A DNA stretch of 7,311 nt. It comes from Dokdonella sp. Its GTDB lineage: Bacteria; Pseudomonadota; Gammaproteobacteria; Xanthomonadales; Rhodanobacteraceae. This document shows, one piece after another, positions 1 through 6,612 of this stretch. Numbering within the stretch: position 1 is the first letter of the stretch; the number at the start of each line of letters is the position of its first letter. A model generated the notes under the pieces. The model was not told where the DNA came from and searched no databases. It saw only the letters and a list, made by a program, of their open reading frames with translations. Location: assembly GCA_030150315.1 (NCBI GenBank), contig JASLGB010000277.1, positions 1-7,311 on the forward strand, in the 5' to 3' direction. Both the position numbers and the translations under genes were made by a program.

Positions 1-1311
1 TGGATCCTCGGTGCCTGCGCCTGCGGCTTGCTCGCCCGTGTCCTGGCAGCGGACGATCTTGCCGCCGCACCGGTGCGTGTCGGCGTGGTCGCCGCACTGC
101 TGGGCGTGGCGGGATGGGCGGTCGCGTGGCGACGTCGTGTGCGCTTCGAGTTCGAGCGCCCGACCCGCCTCGAAGCCATCGTCGCCACGGTGCTGCTGGT
201 CTTGCTCGGCTTGCGTGCCTGGATGCTCGCCACCGACATCCTGATGCACCCCACCTTGCCGTGGGATGCGTGGGCCGTATGGCAGGCCAAGGCCAAGGCT
301 GCCGTCCTAGCCGGCCACTGGATGCCCTATGTCTCGTTCGATGAGTGGCTGGCAGCGCCCGGCGACCTGCGCACGACGCACGCCTGGCGCTATCCGGAAC
401 TGCTGCCGTGGATCCTCGTCTGGTTTGCCGGCGCCAGCGGCTGGGTCGAGCCGTTGATCAATCTTTCGTGGCTGGTGCTGTGGGCGGCCTTGTTGCTGGT
501 GCTCTACGGCCAGTGGCGCGCGCTCGGCTTGCCGCGACTGGTGGCGCTGGTCGGTGTCTACGGTTTCGGTACCCTGCCGCTGGTCGATGCGCATGTCGCC
601 TTGGGTGGCTATGCCGACCTCTGGCTTGCTGCCGTGTTGGCGGTGGGCGTGCAATCCTGGTTGCTCTGGAGCTGCCGTGGCGAAACGCGGCAGGTGGCCC
701 TGGTCGCGCTGGCCTTGTTGCTGCTGCCGATGATCAAGCTGGAAGGCGCGGCCTGGGCGATCGCGCTGGGCGGCGCCTGCGTGCTGACCACGCTGCCACT
801 GCGGATTCGCGCCGGCCGGCGCATGGCGGGCATCGCCCTGGTGGTGTGCGCGGTGGCTTTGTCGTTCGCGCTCGGTTCGGCGTGGATCGGTGCCGCGCTG
901 GAATATCTGTCGGACGGGCTGGAACTCGATCCTATGCGCATTGCCCGCTCGTTCGGCGCACTGGCCAACGCGCTGTGGGGGCAGTGGAACTGGAATCTTT
1001 TGTGGTTCGCCTTGCCGGTCCTGCTTTGGAGCGGGCGCAGGGAGTGGATGTCCGATCCGGTGGCGCGCCGTCTGGCGGAATTCGTGGCGGTTTCGTTCTG
1101 CGCGATCGTCGCCTTGTTCGCGTTCACCACGGCCTCGCGTTACGCGCAGAGCTATTCGGCGGTGAACCGCCTGTTGCTGCAGGCGACGCCGCTGCTGGTT
1201 GGCCTGTTCGGATTCGCCTTGGGGGCAGCACTGGGCAACGGCCCTGCCGATGGCATGTCGCTGTTGCGCCGGCACAGCACGGGCCGCCGGGAAGTCGACG
1301 CGCGTCCTTAG
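1..1311 (+). CDS. GT-C/PMT-like polytopic membrane protein (5' partial)
   Basis: The frame is open from base 1, so this is the C-terminal 436 residues of a longer protein; the TTG at base 28 is an internal codon rather than a convincing start. Residues are numbered from the window edge. The sequence is a series of hydrophobic helices (about 9-10) joined by short Arg-rich loops, so it is an inner-membrane protein. Visible motifs are W88-D-A-W with K97 and K99 in the loop after an early helix, G203-Y-A-D206-L, K246-L-E-G249 and N389-R-L-L-L-Q-A-T-P397. I recall the WDAW..KAK, GYAD and K-x-EG pattern from bacterial proteins related to dolichyl-phosphate-mannose mannosyltransferases (GT39/GT-C fold), which transfer a sugar from a polyprenyl-phosphate donor on the periplasmic side. 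The substrate cannot be told. The protein ends in a hydrophilic Arg-rich tail. It could also be a membrane protein of the same fold without transferase activity. Confidence 0.75.
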   Translation, partial: WILGACACGLLARVLAADDLAAAPVRVGVVAALLGVAGWAVAWRRRVRFEFERPTRLEAIVATVLLVLLGLRAWMLATDILMHPTLPWDAWAVWQAKAKAAVLAGHWMPYVSFDEWLAAPGDLRTTHAWRYPELLPWILVWFAGASGWVEPLINLSWLVLWAALLLVLYGQWRALGLPRLVALVGVYGFGTLPLVDAHVALGGYADLWLAAVLAVGVQSWLLWSCRGETRQVALVALALLLLPMIKLEGAAWAIALGGACVLTTLPLRIRAGRRMAGIALVVCAVALSFALGSAWIGAALEYLSDGLELDPMRIARSFGALANALWGQWNWNLLWFALPVLLWSGRREWMSDPVARRLAEFVAVSFCAIVALFAFTTASRYAQSYSAVNRLLLQATPLLVGLFGFALGAALGNGPADGMSLLRRHSTGRREVDARP

Positions 1312-1336
1312 CGCGGCAGCAGCCCGGTCGTAGCGC

Positions 1337-1356
1337 GGCTGCGGCGGAAAGCAGCC
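1337..1356 (+). terminator. weak hairpin after the membrane-protein gene
   Basis: GGCTGC (1337-1342) pairs with GCAGCC (1351-1356) across an 8-base GGCGGAAA loop, 26 bases after the stop codon. Only two Ts follow directly, so termination would be weak; it may just be a fold in the 3' UTR. Confidence 0.3.
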
Positions 1357-1439
1357 TTCGTCGCAATTGAATGGCGCTGACGCATCGCGGTGATTTCTGC
1401 CGCATTCCGGCGCCGCGCCGCGCCCTTGCTGAATTTTCT

Positions 1440-1457
1440 GCGCGCCACGTGGCGCGC
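1440..1457. repeat. 18-bp perfect palindrome centred on CACGTG
   Basis: GCGCGCCACGTGGCGCGC reads the same on both strands. As RNA it gives a 7-bp GC stem with an ACGT loop followed by TTT, so it could be a short intrinsic terminator for the upstream gene, 128 bases after its stop. As DNA its full dyad symmetry suits a dimeric regulator, and it lies about 100 bases upstream of the predicted promoter of the propeller gene. The sequence does not decide between the two. Confidence 0.5.
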
Positions 1458-1558
1458 TTTCGCATCCGGCTGTGCTGGCTCAAGCTGTCAGGTGTTCTGC
1501 CGGCGTCCGCGCCGAAGGGCGGTCGGGTGGATGGATTGATCCGTCTTCAGGCTGATAT

Positions 1559-1587
1559 TTGATTCTACCTTGGGATGACGTTCTAAT
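1559..1587 (+). promoter_or_regulatory. sigma70-type promoter for the propeller gene
   Basis: TTGATT (1559-1564) and TCTAAT (1582-1587) match the -35 and -10 consensus at four and five of six positions, with the ideal 17-base spacer. The hexamers lie in a locally AT-rich stretch of an otherwise GC-rich intergenic region. The transcript would begin near 1594, giving a leader of about 120 bases before the ATG at 1716. Confidence 0.55.
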
Positions 1588-1663
1588 CAGCATGTCCACC
1601 TCTGGTCTTGGGTGGTGTCGTGCGGCGGCGGGAACGAACGATCCGCAATCGGGCGACGATGGG

Positions 1664-1683
1664 GCAGGTTTCGGGGAACCTGC
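1664..1683 (+). promoter_or_regulatory. leader inverted repeat upstream of the propeller gene
   Basis: GCAGGTT (1664-1670) and AACCTGC (1677-1683) form a perfect 7-bp inverted repeat around TCGGGG. It lies inside the predicted 5' leader, ending 32 bases before the start codon and about 20 bases before the ribosome binding site. It could be a leader hairpin affecting translation or mRNA stability, or a protein-binding dyad. No T tract follows, so it is not a simple terminator. Confidence 0.45.
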
Positions 1684-1715
1684 GCGATGGGTCCGTTTGC
1701 GATTGGGGAAAATCA

Positions 1716-4568
1716 ATGTCTTTCAAAATGTCCATGCTTGCCCGCTTCGCGGTGGGGCTTGCGATCGCGATCGCCGCGATCGGGTCGGCCTCCGCGCGCA
1801 TCATCGAAATCCAGATCAATCAGGTTCGCGGTGCCGATGCGCGCGTCGATTACCCAGCCCTGACTCGTTACGGGCCTTGGGACGACCGCAACTACGAACT
1901 CACCAAGGAAGACCTCGCCTACCTTTCGCCGAACGAGACGGAATCGCGTGATCCCACGCCGGCGTTCTTTCGCGTCTGGATGCGAAAGACGGCGATAGCC
2001 GACGGAAACCCGTTGCCGACCGAGGGCCCGGATCAGTATCCGCGCAGCGCAGTCAACACGTTCCTGCAGCGCTTCGAAGGGCTGGAGATCGATGGCAAGT
2101 ACTATCGCGGCATCAACCGCATCGAGGGCAACCGCTTCGAAGTGTTCGAAGAGGAAGAGCTCGAGGAAATGGGCGAGTCTTGGCCGCGCTTTGTTACCGG
2201 CGAGGTCAAGATCACCAGTCCGCAGGGGGCCGAAGAAACCGCCATCGCGATCAATCCGGTCAATACGAACTACGTGATCGCAGGGTCCAACGGCCCGGGC
2301 AATGGTCAGAAGATGTGGCGTTCGACCGACGGCGGAGCGACGTGGAGCAGTGCGATCAGCCTGTCGGGCAATACCTGCTGCGACGCCAGTGTCGGCTGGT
2401 CCACTGACGGACTCATCGCTTACACGACCACTCTCATCAATTGCGGGGCATCCTGTGGCGTGGCGTTCTATCGTTCGACAGACTACGGTCAAACGTGGGT
2501 GCAGAGTACGCCCTTGCTGGTCAACTCCGGATCGGACAAGGAGTATCTCCATGTCGACTCGTATCCGGGCTCGCCCTACAAGGACAACATCTATGTGTCC
2601 TGGCATCAGAGCAACGTGCAGAAATTTGCGCGTTCGACCGACAAGGGGCTCACCTTCAGTACGCCGCTGACGCTGGACTCGACCTTCAAGGGCATCGGCA
2701 GCGACATCACCAGCGACAAGCAGGGCAATGTCTACTACTTCTTCCCGTCCACCGGGGGTCGTCAGATCCGTGTGGTGAAGTCCACCGATGGCGGCGTGTC
2801 GTTTGCGCCGAGCGGCATCAAGATCGCCGACACCAAGGCCTCGTTCGACTTCCCGCTGCCGTCGATGTCCACGCGCAACGCCTTCATCTATGTCGCGGCC
2901 GATACCGACCTCAGCAACGGACCGTATGGCAACAGCCTCTACGCCGCGTGGTCGGACACCTACGCCACCGACAACGATTCCAGCGCCAGTGCAAACCACG
3001 CCCGCGTGCAGGTCGGCTATTCGCGCGACGGCGGTGCCACGTGGACCGTCACCACGCCGCATCCGACCAGCGACCAGAACACGGTCGATCGCTACCAGCA
3101 ATGGCTGAAGGTCGACCAGTGGGGCCGAGTCCATGTCGTCTACTACGACACGCGCCACAGCACCAATCGCACGGGCATCGACGTGTACTACTCCGTCTCG
3201 CTGGATGGCGCGCAGACCTGGAGCGTGCCGCGCCGCCTGACCACGGCCACCTCGCCCAAGATCAACACCTCGATGGAGTGGGGCGATTACAACGGCATGG
3301 ACATGGCGATGAACGACATCATTGCCATCTATACCGACAATCGGGCTGGCGTGGACGTTTGGGGCATTGGAGGCTTCGCCGATGCCCCTGGCCCGGATTA
3401 CGGGATGGCGGTGCCGGCCGAAAGTCAGCAGATCTGCGCAGGCAGCTCGATCGATCCGGTGACGGTAACGTTGTCGTCGTTGTCGGGCTACGCCGGAACG
3501 GTCGCGCTGAGCTTGCCGTCGCTGGATCCCTCGGCTTTCAGCGGCGGCATGTTCCAGCCATCTTCCGTGACGATCCCGGCCAACGGCAGCGGTACCTCGG
3601 TGTTGACGCTGGGCACCAAGCCGACGGCAGCGGCTGGCACCTACTCGATCCTTGTCCGCGGCGTCGACAACCAGGCCTCGCCGATCCAGCATGAGGCCTC
3701 GTTCAATGTGCAGATCGTCGCCGGCGCCCCGGCCGCTCCGACCTTGACTGCTCCGGCCAACGGCGCGACGGGCGTGCTGCCGAATCCGACGTTCACATGG
3801 GCAGCCAACGCGGCTGCGACCGGCTACACCATCGAGCTGGCGACGGACAGCGGCTTCGGCACGATCGTCGAAACCGGCACGCCGAACAGCAACAGCTGGA
3901 CGCCGACCGCCTCGCTCGGATCGTTGACGACCTACTACTGGCGCGTGAAGGCGGCGAACATCTGCGGCAGCAGTGCCACCTCGAGTGTCTTCAGCTTCAC
4001 CACCGGCGGCTCGTACACGATCGGCGGCACCGTCAACGGCCTGAACGGGCCGGGCCTGACGCTGAAGCTCAACAACGGCGCCCCGCTGGCGATCGCACAG
4101 GGCGATACCTCGTTCGTGTTCCCGAACAGCCTGCCGACCGGCACGGCGTACTCGGTCACCGTCGGTGCCGCGCCGTCCGGCCAGACCTGCACCGTGGCCA
4201 ATGGCAGCGGAACCGTCGGCATGGCCAATGTCACCAATGTGGTGGTGAACTGTGTCGATCTGCCGCCGGAAGCGCACACCATCGGTGGTCGCGTGCGCGG
4301 ACTGACGGCGCCGGGGCTCGTGTTGCAGTTGAACGGCGGCCTGACCGTCACGCAGAACAGCAACGGCCTGTACGCGTTCTATCCCGGCCTGCCGCCGGGC
4401 GTTGCCTACACGATCGCGGTGATGACACAGCCGGCAGGCCTGACCTGCACCCTGTCCAATGCCACCGGCACGATGCCGAACTATGCCGTGTCCAATGTCG
4501 ATGTCGACTGCGCACCCACCGTGACCGACACGATTTTCAAGGACGGCTTCGAGTCCGCGGCTCCCTGA
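1716..4568 (+). CDS. Secreted sialidase-like (BNR/Asp-box) beta-propeller protein
   Basis: This 950-residue protein starts at ATG 1716, chosen because GGGGA (1705-1709) lies 6 bases upstream and a clean signal peptide follows: basic start, hydrophobic core at about 11-23 and likely cleavage after A-S-A27. Residues 28-160 match nothing I recognise and include an acidic run near 145-155. Six Asp-box motifs (S-x-D-x-G-x-T-W type) begin at S203, S254, S307, S356, S436 and S495, indicating a six-bladed propeller over about 165-550, closed by W522-G-D-Y and Y539-T-D-N-R. An Ig-like module (about 563-668), an FN3-like module (about 675-763), two Cys-paired repeats (767-932) and a short tail with D-G-F-E-S follow. 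Asp boxes occur in sialidases, but also in other propellers; the F/Y-R-I-P arginine motif of bacterial sialidases is not evident, so sialidase activity is unproven. It is probably exported and may be surface-bound or released. It appears to be transcribed alone between its own promoter and terminator. Confidence 0.9.
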   Translation: MSFKMSMLARFAVGLAIAIAAIGSASARIIEIQINQVRGADARVDYPALTRYGPWDDRNYELTKEDLAYLSPNETESRDPTPAFFRVWMRKTAIADGNPLPTEGPDQYPRSAVNTFLQRFEGLEIDGKYYRGINRIEGNRFEVFEEEELEEMGESWPRFVTGEVKITSPQGAEETAIAINPVNTNYVIAGSNGPGNGQKMWRSTDGGATWSSAISLSGNTCCDASVGWSTDGLIAYTTTLINCGASCGVAFYRSTDYGQTWVQSTPLLVNSGSDKEYLHVDSYPGSPYKDNIYVSWHQSNVQKFARSTDKGLTFSTPLTLDSTFKGIGSDITSDKQGNVYYFFPSTGGRQIRVVKSTDGGVSFAPSGIKIADTKASFDFPLPSMSTRNAFIYVAADTDLSNGPYGNSLYAAWSDTYATDNDSSASANHARVQVGYSRDGGATWTVTTPHPTSDQNTVDRYQQWLKVDQWGRVHVVYYDTRHSTNRTGIDVYYSVSLDGAQTWSVPRRLTTATSPKINTSMEWGDYNGMDMAMNDIIAIYTDNRAGVDVWGIGGFADAPGPDYGMAVPAESQQICAGSSIDPVTVTLSSLSGYAGTVALSLPSLDPSAFSGGMFQPSSVTIPANGSGTSVLTLGTKPTAAAGTYSILVRGVDNQASPIQHEASFNVQIVAGAPAAPTLTAPANGATGVLPNPTFTWAANAAATGYTIELATDSGFGTIVETGTPNSNSWTPTASLGSLTTYYWRVKAANICGSSATSSVFSFTTGGSYTIGGTVNGLNGPGLTLKLNNGAPLAIAQGDTSFVFPNSLPTGTAYSVTVGAAPSGQTCTVANGSGTVGMANVTNVVVNCVDLPPEAHTIGGRVRGLTAPGLVLQLNGGLTVTQNSNGLYAFYPGLPPGVAYTIAVMTQPAGLTCTLSNATGTMPNYAVSNVDVDCAPTVTDTIFKDGFESAAP
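2322..3221 (+). repeat. six Asp-box (BNR) repeats in the propeller domain
   Basis: Six copies of the Asp-box beta-hairpin motif lie at residues 203-210, 254-261, 307-314, 356-363, 436-443 and 495-502 of the encoded protein. The first four are 49-53 residues apart; blades four to five (80) and five to six (59) carry longer insertions. Box three ends in T-F and box four in S-F instead of T-W, and box six has G-A-Q in place of the usual G-x. Boxes one and three share the DNA run GCGTTCGACCGAC apart from its first base context, consistent with old blade duplication. Confidence 0.8.
4014..4253 (+). repeat. C-terminal tandem repeat, copy 1
   Basis: This encodes residues 767-846 of the propeller protein: a beta-rich module that begins Y-T-I-G-G-T-V, contains G-L-x-x-P-G-L-x-L-x-L-N and ends with two cysteines, C825 and C846, 21 residues apart. 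The pair probably forms a disulfide in the oxidising periplasm or outside the cell. Confidence 0.75.
4275..4511 (+). repeat. C-terminal tandem repeat, copy 2
   Basis: This encodes residues 854-932, a second copy of the preceding module: H-T-I-G-G-R-V, G-L-T-A-P-G-L-V-L-Q-L-N, a P-x-G-x-x-Y core and cysteines C911 and C932, again exactly 21 residues apart. The copies differ clearly, so the duplication is old rather than a recent tandem event. The protein's final tail follows directly. Confidence 0.75.
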
Positions 4569-4578
4569 CCTGCTTCAT

Positions 4579-4604
4579 GGTGCGCCGGCATGGCCCGGCG
4601 CACC
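4579..4604 (+). repeat. 10-bp perfect inverted repeat after the propeller gene
   Basis: GGTGCGCCGG (4579-4588) pairs perfectly with CCGGCGCACC (4595-4604) across a CATGGC loop, starting 10 bases after the stop codon. It has no T tract, so on its own it is unlikely to terminate transcription; it may protect the 3' end of the mRNA upstream of the terminator hairpin at 4616. Confidence 0.6.
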
Positions 4605-4615
4605 GGTTCGAGCTG

Positions 4616-4648
4616 GCGGCCCGTCCTTGCGGCGGGCCGCTCTTCTTT
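4616..4648 (+). terminator. intrinsic terminator of the propeller gene
   Basis: GCGGCCCG (4616-4623) pairs with CGGGCCGC (4633-4640) across a 9-base loop, and the T-rich tail TCTTCTTT (4641-4648) follows at once. An 8-bp all-GC stem with this tail is a good Rho-independent terminator. It closes the transcription unit before the efflux gene. Confidence 0.72.
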
Positions 4649-4674
4649 GCGCCTCCGGCGGCGGCGTGTAGCAT
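4647..4674 (+). promoter_or_regulatory. possible promoter for the efflux gene
   Basis: TTGCGC (4647-4652) and TAGCAT (4669-4674) sit 16 bases apart and would start transcription near 4681, about 18 bases before the ATG at 4699. The first hexamer overlaps the end of the terminator T tract. Both match the consensus only partly, but a promoter is expected here because the preceding unit appears to be terminated. Confidence 0.35.
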
Positions 4675-4698
4675 GCGCGCTCCGTTTCGCGCTTGCTG

Positions 4699-5916
4699 AT
4701 GAACTCCGATCTGCCCCATCGCACCCGATTTCTCGCGCCGCTGCTGGCAGGGTTGTCGATGTTCGGGCCGTTCTCGATCGACACGATCTTTCCCGCGTTC
4801 CCGGCCATCGCCGAGCAGTTGCGGGCCAGCCCGATCGCGATGCAGCAGACGATCAGCGCCTACCTGGTGCCGTATGCGCTGATGTCCCTGATGCACGGGC
4901 CGGTTTCCGATGCCTATGGTCGGCGGCGGGTGGTGCTGGGCGGCGTGATCGTATTCGTGCTGGCCTCCATCGGCTGCGCCATGGCCACCTCGATCGATGC
5001 GCTGCTCGCCTTCCGCGCGCTGCAGGGCGCGTCGGCCGGGGCGGGCATGATCGTCGGCCGCGCGATCATCCGCGATTGTTTCGACGGCGTGGCGGCGCAG
5101 AAACTGATGTCGACCGTGTCGATGATTTTCGGCATCGCACCGGCCGTGGCGCCGATCGTCGGTGGCTGGGTGATCGCGTTTGCGCACTGGAGTGCGATCT
5201 TCTGGCTGCTGGCGGCGTTCGCCCTGGTGCTCTGGATCGCCTGCGCCGCGTGGCTGCCGGAAACCCATCCGCAGGAACGTCGCACGCGCCTGTCGGCAAC
5301 GCACCTCGCCGCGATCTGGCGCGGCATCTTCGGCGACCGACTGTTCCTGCCGCTGGCTCTGGCCGGCACCTTGAACTTCAACGCGCTGTGGATCTACATC
5401 GCGTCGGCGCCGGCCTTCGTGCTCGACCTGCTGAAGCTCGACGAGCAGCAATTCGCGTGGCTGTTCATTCCCGGCATCAGCGGCATGATGACGGGCGCCT
5501 TCCTGTCGGGACGCATCGCCGGACGCATGAGCGCGGCGGCGACCGTTCGGCTCGGGTATGCGGTGATGCTGGTCGCGACCGCATTGAACCTGTGTCTTGC
5601 GCTGGTTTTCCCGACGCCGCGCCTGCCTTGGTCGGTATTGCCGATCGGTTTGCACGCGGTCGGTGTCGGCCTGAATTTCCCCACGCTGACCCTGCTCTTG
5701 CTGGACCGCTTCCCCGCCAGCCGCGGCGCCGTGTCGTCCCTGCAGGCGTTCATCAGCCTGACCCTCAGTGCGCTCATCGCCGGCGTCCTGTCTCCGCTGC
5801 TGTCGGTCAGCGTTCTGCGGCTGGCGTGCGGGGCGGCCTTGTCGACGGTGCTCGGCTTCCTGGCGTGGCAGGTCTACCAGCGCGCGCAGCGCGCAGCCGT
5901 CGGCGGGACGGCCTGA
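4699..5916 (+). CDS. Bcr/CflA-type MFS drug-efflux transporter
   Basis: This 405-residue protein has the length and roughly 12 hydrophobic helices of a DHA1-type major facilitator, a proton-driven exporter in the inner membrane. Motif A is clear in the loop between helices 2 and 3 (G67-P-V-S-D71-A-Y-G-R75-R76). Motif B follows (R106-A-L-Q-G110-A-S-A-G), then R121-A-I-I-R-D126 as in Bcr/CflA proteins, and motif C in helix 5 (G145 to G156, with P149 and P152), which marks antiporters. A weaker copy of motif A, S270-G-R-I-A-G-R, begins the second half. The sequence P-F-S-I-D-T in helix 1 also fits the family. I chose ATG 4699 over the TTG two codons upstream; no good Shine-Dalgarno sequence is visible. 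Relatives export bicyclomycin, chloramphenicol or similar drugs, but the substrate here cannot be read from the sequence. It has its own small intergenic regions on both sides and so is probably monocistronic. Confidence 0.93.
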   Translation: MNSDLPHRTRFLAPLLAGLSMFGPFSIDTIFPAFPAIAEQLRASPIAMQQTISAYLVPYALMSLMHGPVSDAYGRRRVVLGGVIVFVLASIGCAMATSIDALLAFRALQGASAGAGMIVGRAIIRDCFDGVAAQKLMSTVSMIFGIAPAVAPIVGGWVIAFAHWSAIFWLLAAFALVLWIACAAWLPETHPQERRTRLSATHLAAIWRGIFGDRLFLPLALAGTLNFNALWIYIASAPAFVLDLLKLDEQQFAWLFIPGISGMMTGAFLSGRIAGRMSAAATVRLGYAVMLVATALNLCLALVFPTPRLPWSVLPIGLHAVGVGLNFPTLTLLLLDRFPASRGAVSSLQAFISLTLSALIAGVLSPLLSVSVLRLACGAALSTVLGFLAWQVYQRAQRAAVGGTA

Positions 5917-5964
5917 ACGCGCTCTGCTACGGGTTTTCCGCAGGCGTGAGTGGGCGCATCGGCG

Positions 5965-5973
5965 TGCTATAAA
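5965..5973 (+). promoter_or_regulatory. extended -10 promoter of the terminal operon
   Basis: TGCTATAAA combines a TGn element (5965-5967) with a near-perfect -10 hexamer TATAAA (5968-5973). No good -35 hexamer is visible 16-18 bases upstream, as is usual for extended -10 promoters. Transcription would start near 5980, giving a leader of about 27 bases before the GTG at 6007. It rules out the upstream in-frame GTG at 5950 as the start of the next gene. Confidence 0.6.
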
Positions 5974-6006
5974 AGCGGCGTCCTTCGCCTCGGCTGCCGC
6001 CTGCCG

Positions 6007-6612
6007 GTGGATCCATCCCTCAAGCAAGCGCTGCACAGCACCCGTTGGCGCATCGCCGCCGTCGCCGCGCTTGTGGCCATCGCGGTCATCTTCTTCCTTG
6101 GCGGTTTCCGTCAGGCACCTCCAAAGCGCACGCCGCAGGCCGGCATCGGCGAGCGCGTCGTTTCCGGCGCGCTCGCCGTGCGCGCGCTGCGCGCATGGGT
6201 CGACACCAAGGATCCGCGCGGCTACACGGACAGCTATCTCGGCAAGCACTTTCTCGTGCTTGAGGCCGAGGTCGAGAACCTGACCACGACGAGCAGCGAC
6301 TTCTATCTGAATCAGGATCTGCGCTGGCTCTCCAGCATGGACGACCAATCCGGCGCGCAGCTCGACCTCGCCTATCTGGCCGATGACATGAGCCCGCTGG
6401 ACAAGCTGCATCCGGCGATGCTTTCCCACGTCTTCATCGTCTGGAAGATTCCGTCCGACCAGCCGTTGGTGCAGCCGTTTCGGTTCGGCCTTTATCGGCG
6501 CGAATACGTCAAGAAGGCCTACGTCAACAACGAGAGCGGCTGGATCCAGGGCGGCCCCGGCGTCACGCTGAAGATCGAGGCCGAGGATCGACGCGGCGGA
6601 GACAAGCCGTGA
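6007..6612 (+). CDS. Single-pass membrane protein with DUF4352-like domain
   Basis: I do not recognise a specific gene. From GTG 6007 the protein has 201 residues: a short basic cytoplasmic start, one transmembrane helix (about 14-34) acting as a signal anchor, a Pro/Lys-rich linker and an extracytoplasmic beta-rich domain. The domain runs from G48-E-R-V-V-x-G-A through G79-K-H-F-L-V-L-E-A-E-V-E-N91 to H141-V-F-I-V-W-K-I-P149. Its order (a start strand, a V-x-V-x-x-N strand, then a hydrophobic 'F-x-V-P' strand) resembles DUF4352-type immunoglobulin-like domains; this is pattern matching by eye. GTG 6007 is preferred to GTG 5950 because the promoter lies between them and because it puts the anchor near the N-terminus. 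There is no clear Shine-Dalgarno sequence. The stop codon overlaps the next gene's ATG by one base (TGATG), so translation is probably coupled. The next protein looks like a paralogue of the same length. Confidence 0.75.
   Translation: MDPSLKQALHSTRWRIAAVAALVAIAVIFFLGGFRQAPPKRTPQAGIGERVVSGALAVRALRAWVDTKDPRGYTDSYLGKHFLVLEAEVENLTTTSSDFYLNQDLRWLSSMDDQSGAQLDLAYLADDMSPLDKLHPAMLSHVFIVWKIPSDQPLVQPFRFGLYRREYVKKAYVNNESGWIQGGPGVTLKIEAEDRRGGDKP

Noticed and set aside
307..1275. 322-codon minus-strand frame and a 341-codon plus-strand frame overlapping the first gene
   Set aside because: Both are Arg/Gln- or Ala/Gly-rich and lack helices or motifs, whereas the chosen frame gives clear membrane helices and family motifs.
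1371..1562. 63-codon plus-strand frame in the intergenic region
   Set aside because: No ribosome binding site, Arg/Pro-rich composition, and it crosses the palindrome and the promoter; it looks like chance.
1674..1710. ECF-type promoter built on GGGAACC
   Set aside because: The AAC core is part of the inverted repeat, the downstream element is unconvincing, and the leader left before the ATG would be only about 10 bases.
1608..1715. GTG start at 1608 for the propeller gene
   Set aside because: It would add 36 mostly polar, Arg-rich residues ahead of a clean signal peptide and would overlap the leader inverted repeat; ATG 1716 has a good ribosome binding site.
1713..4277. 854-codon open frame on the minus strand
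   Set aside because: It lies opposite the propeller gene and is rich in Arg, Gly, Ala and Val with no coherent domain. GC-rich third positions suppress stop codons on the opposite strand, which explains its length.
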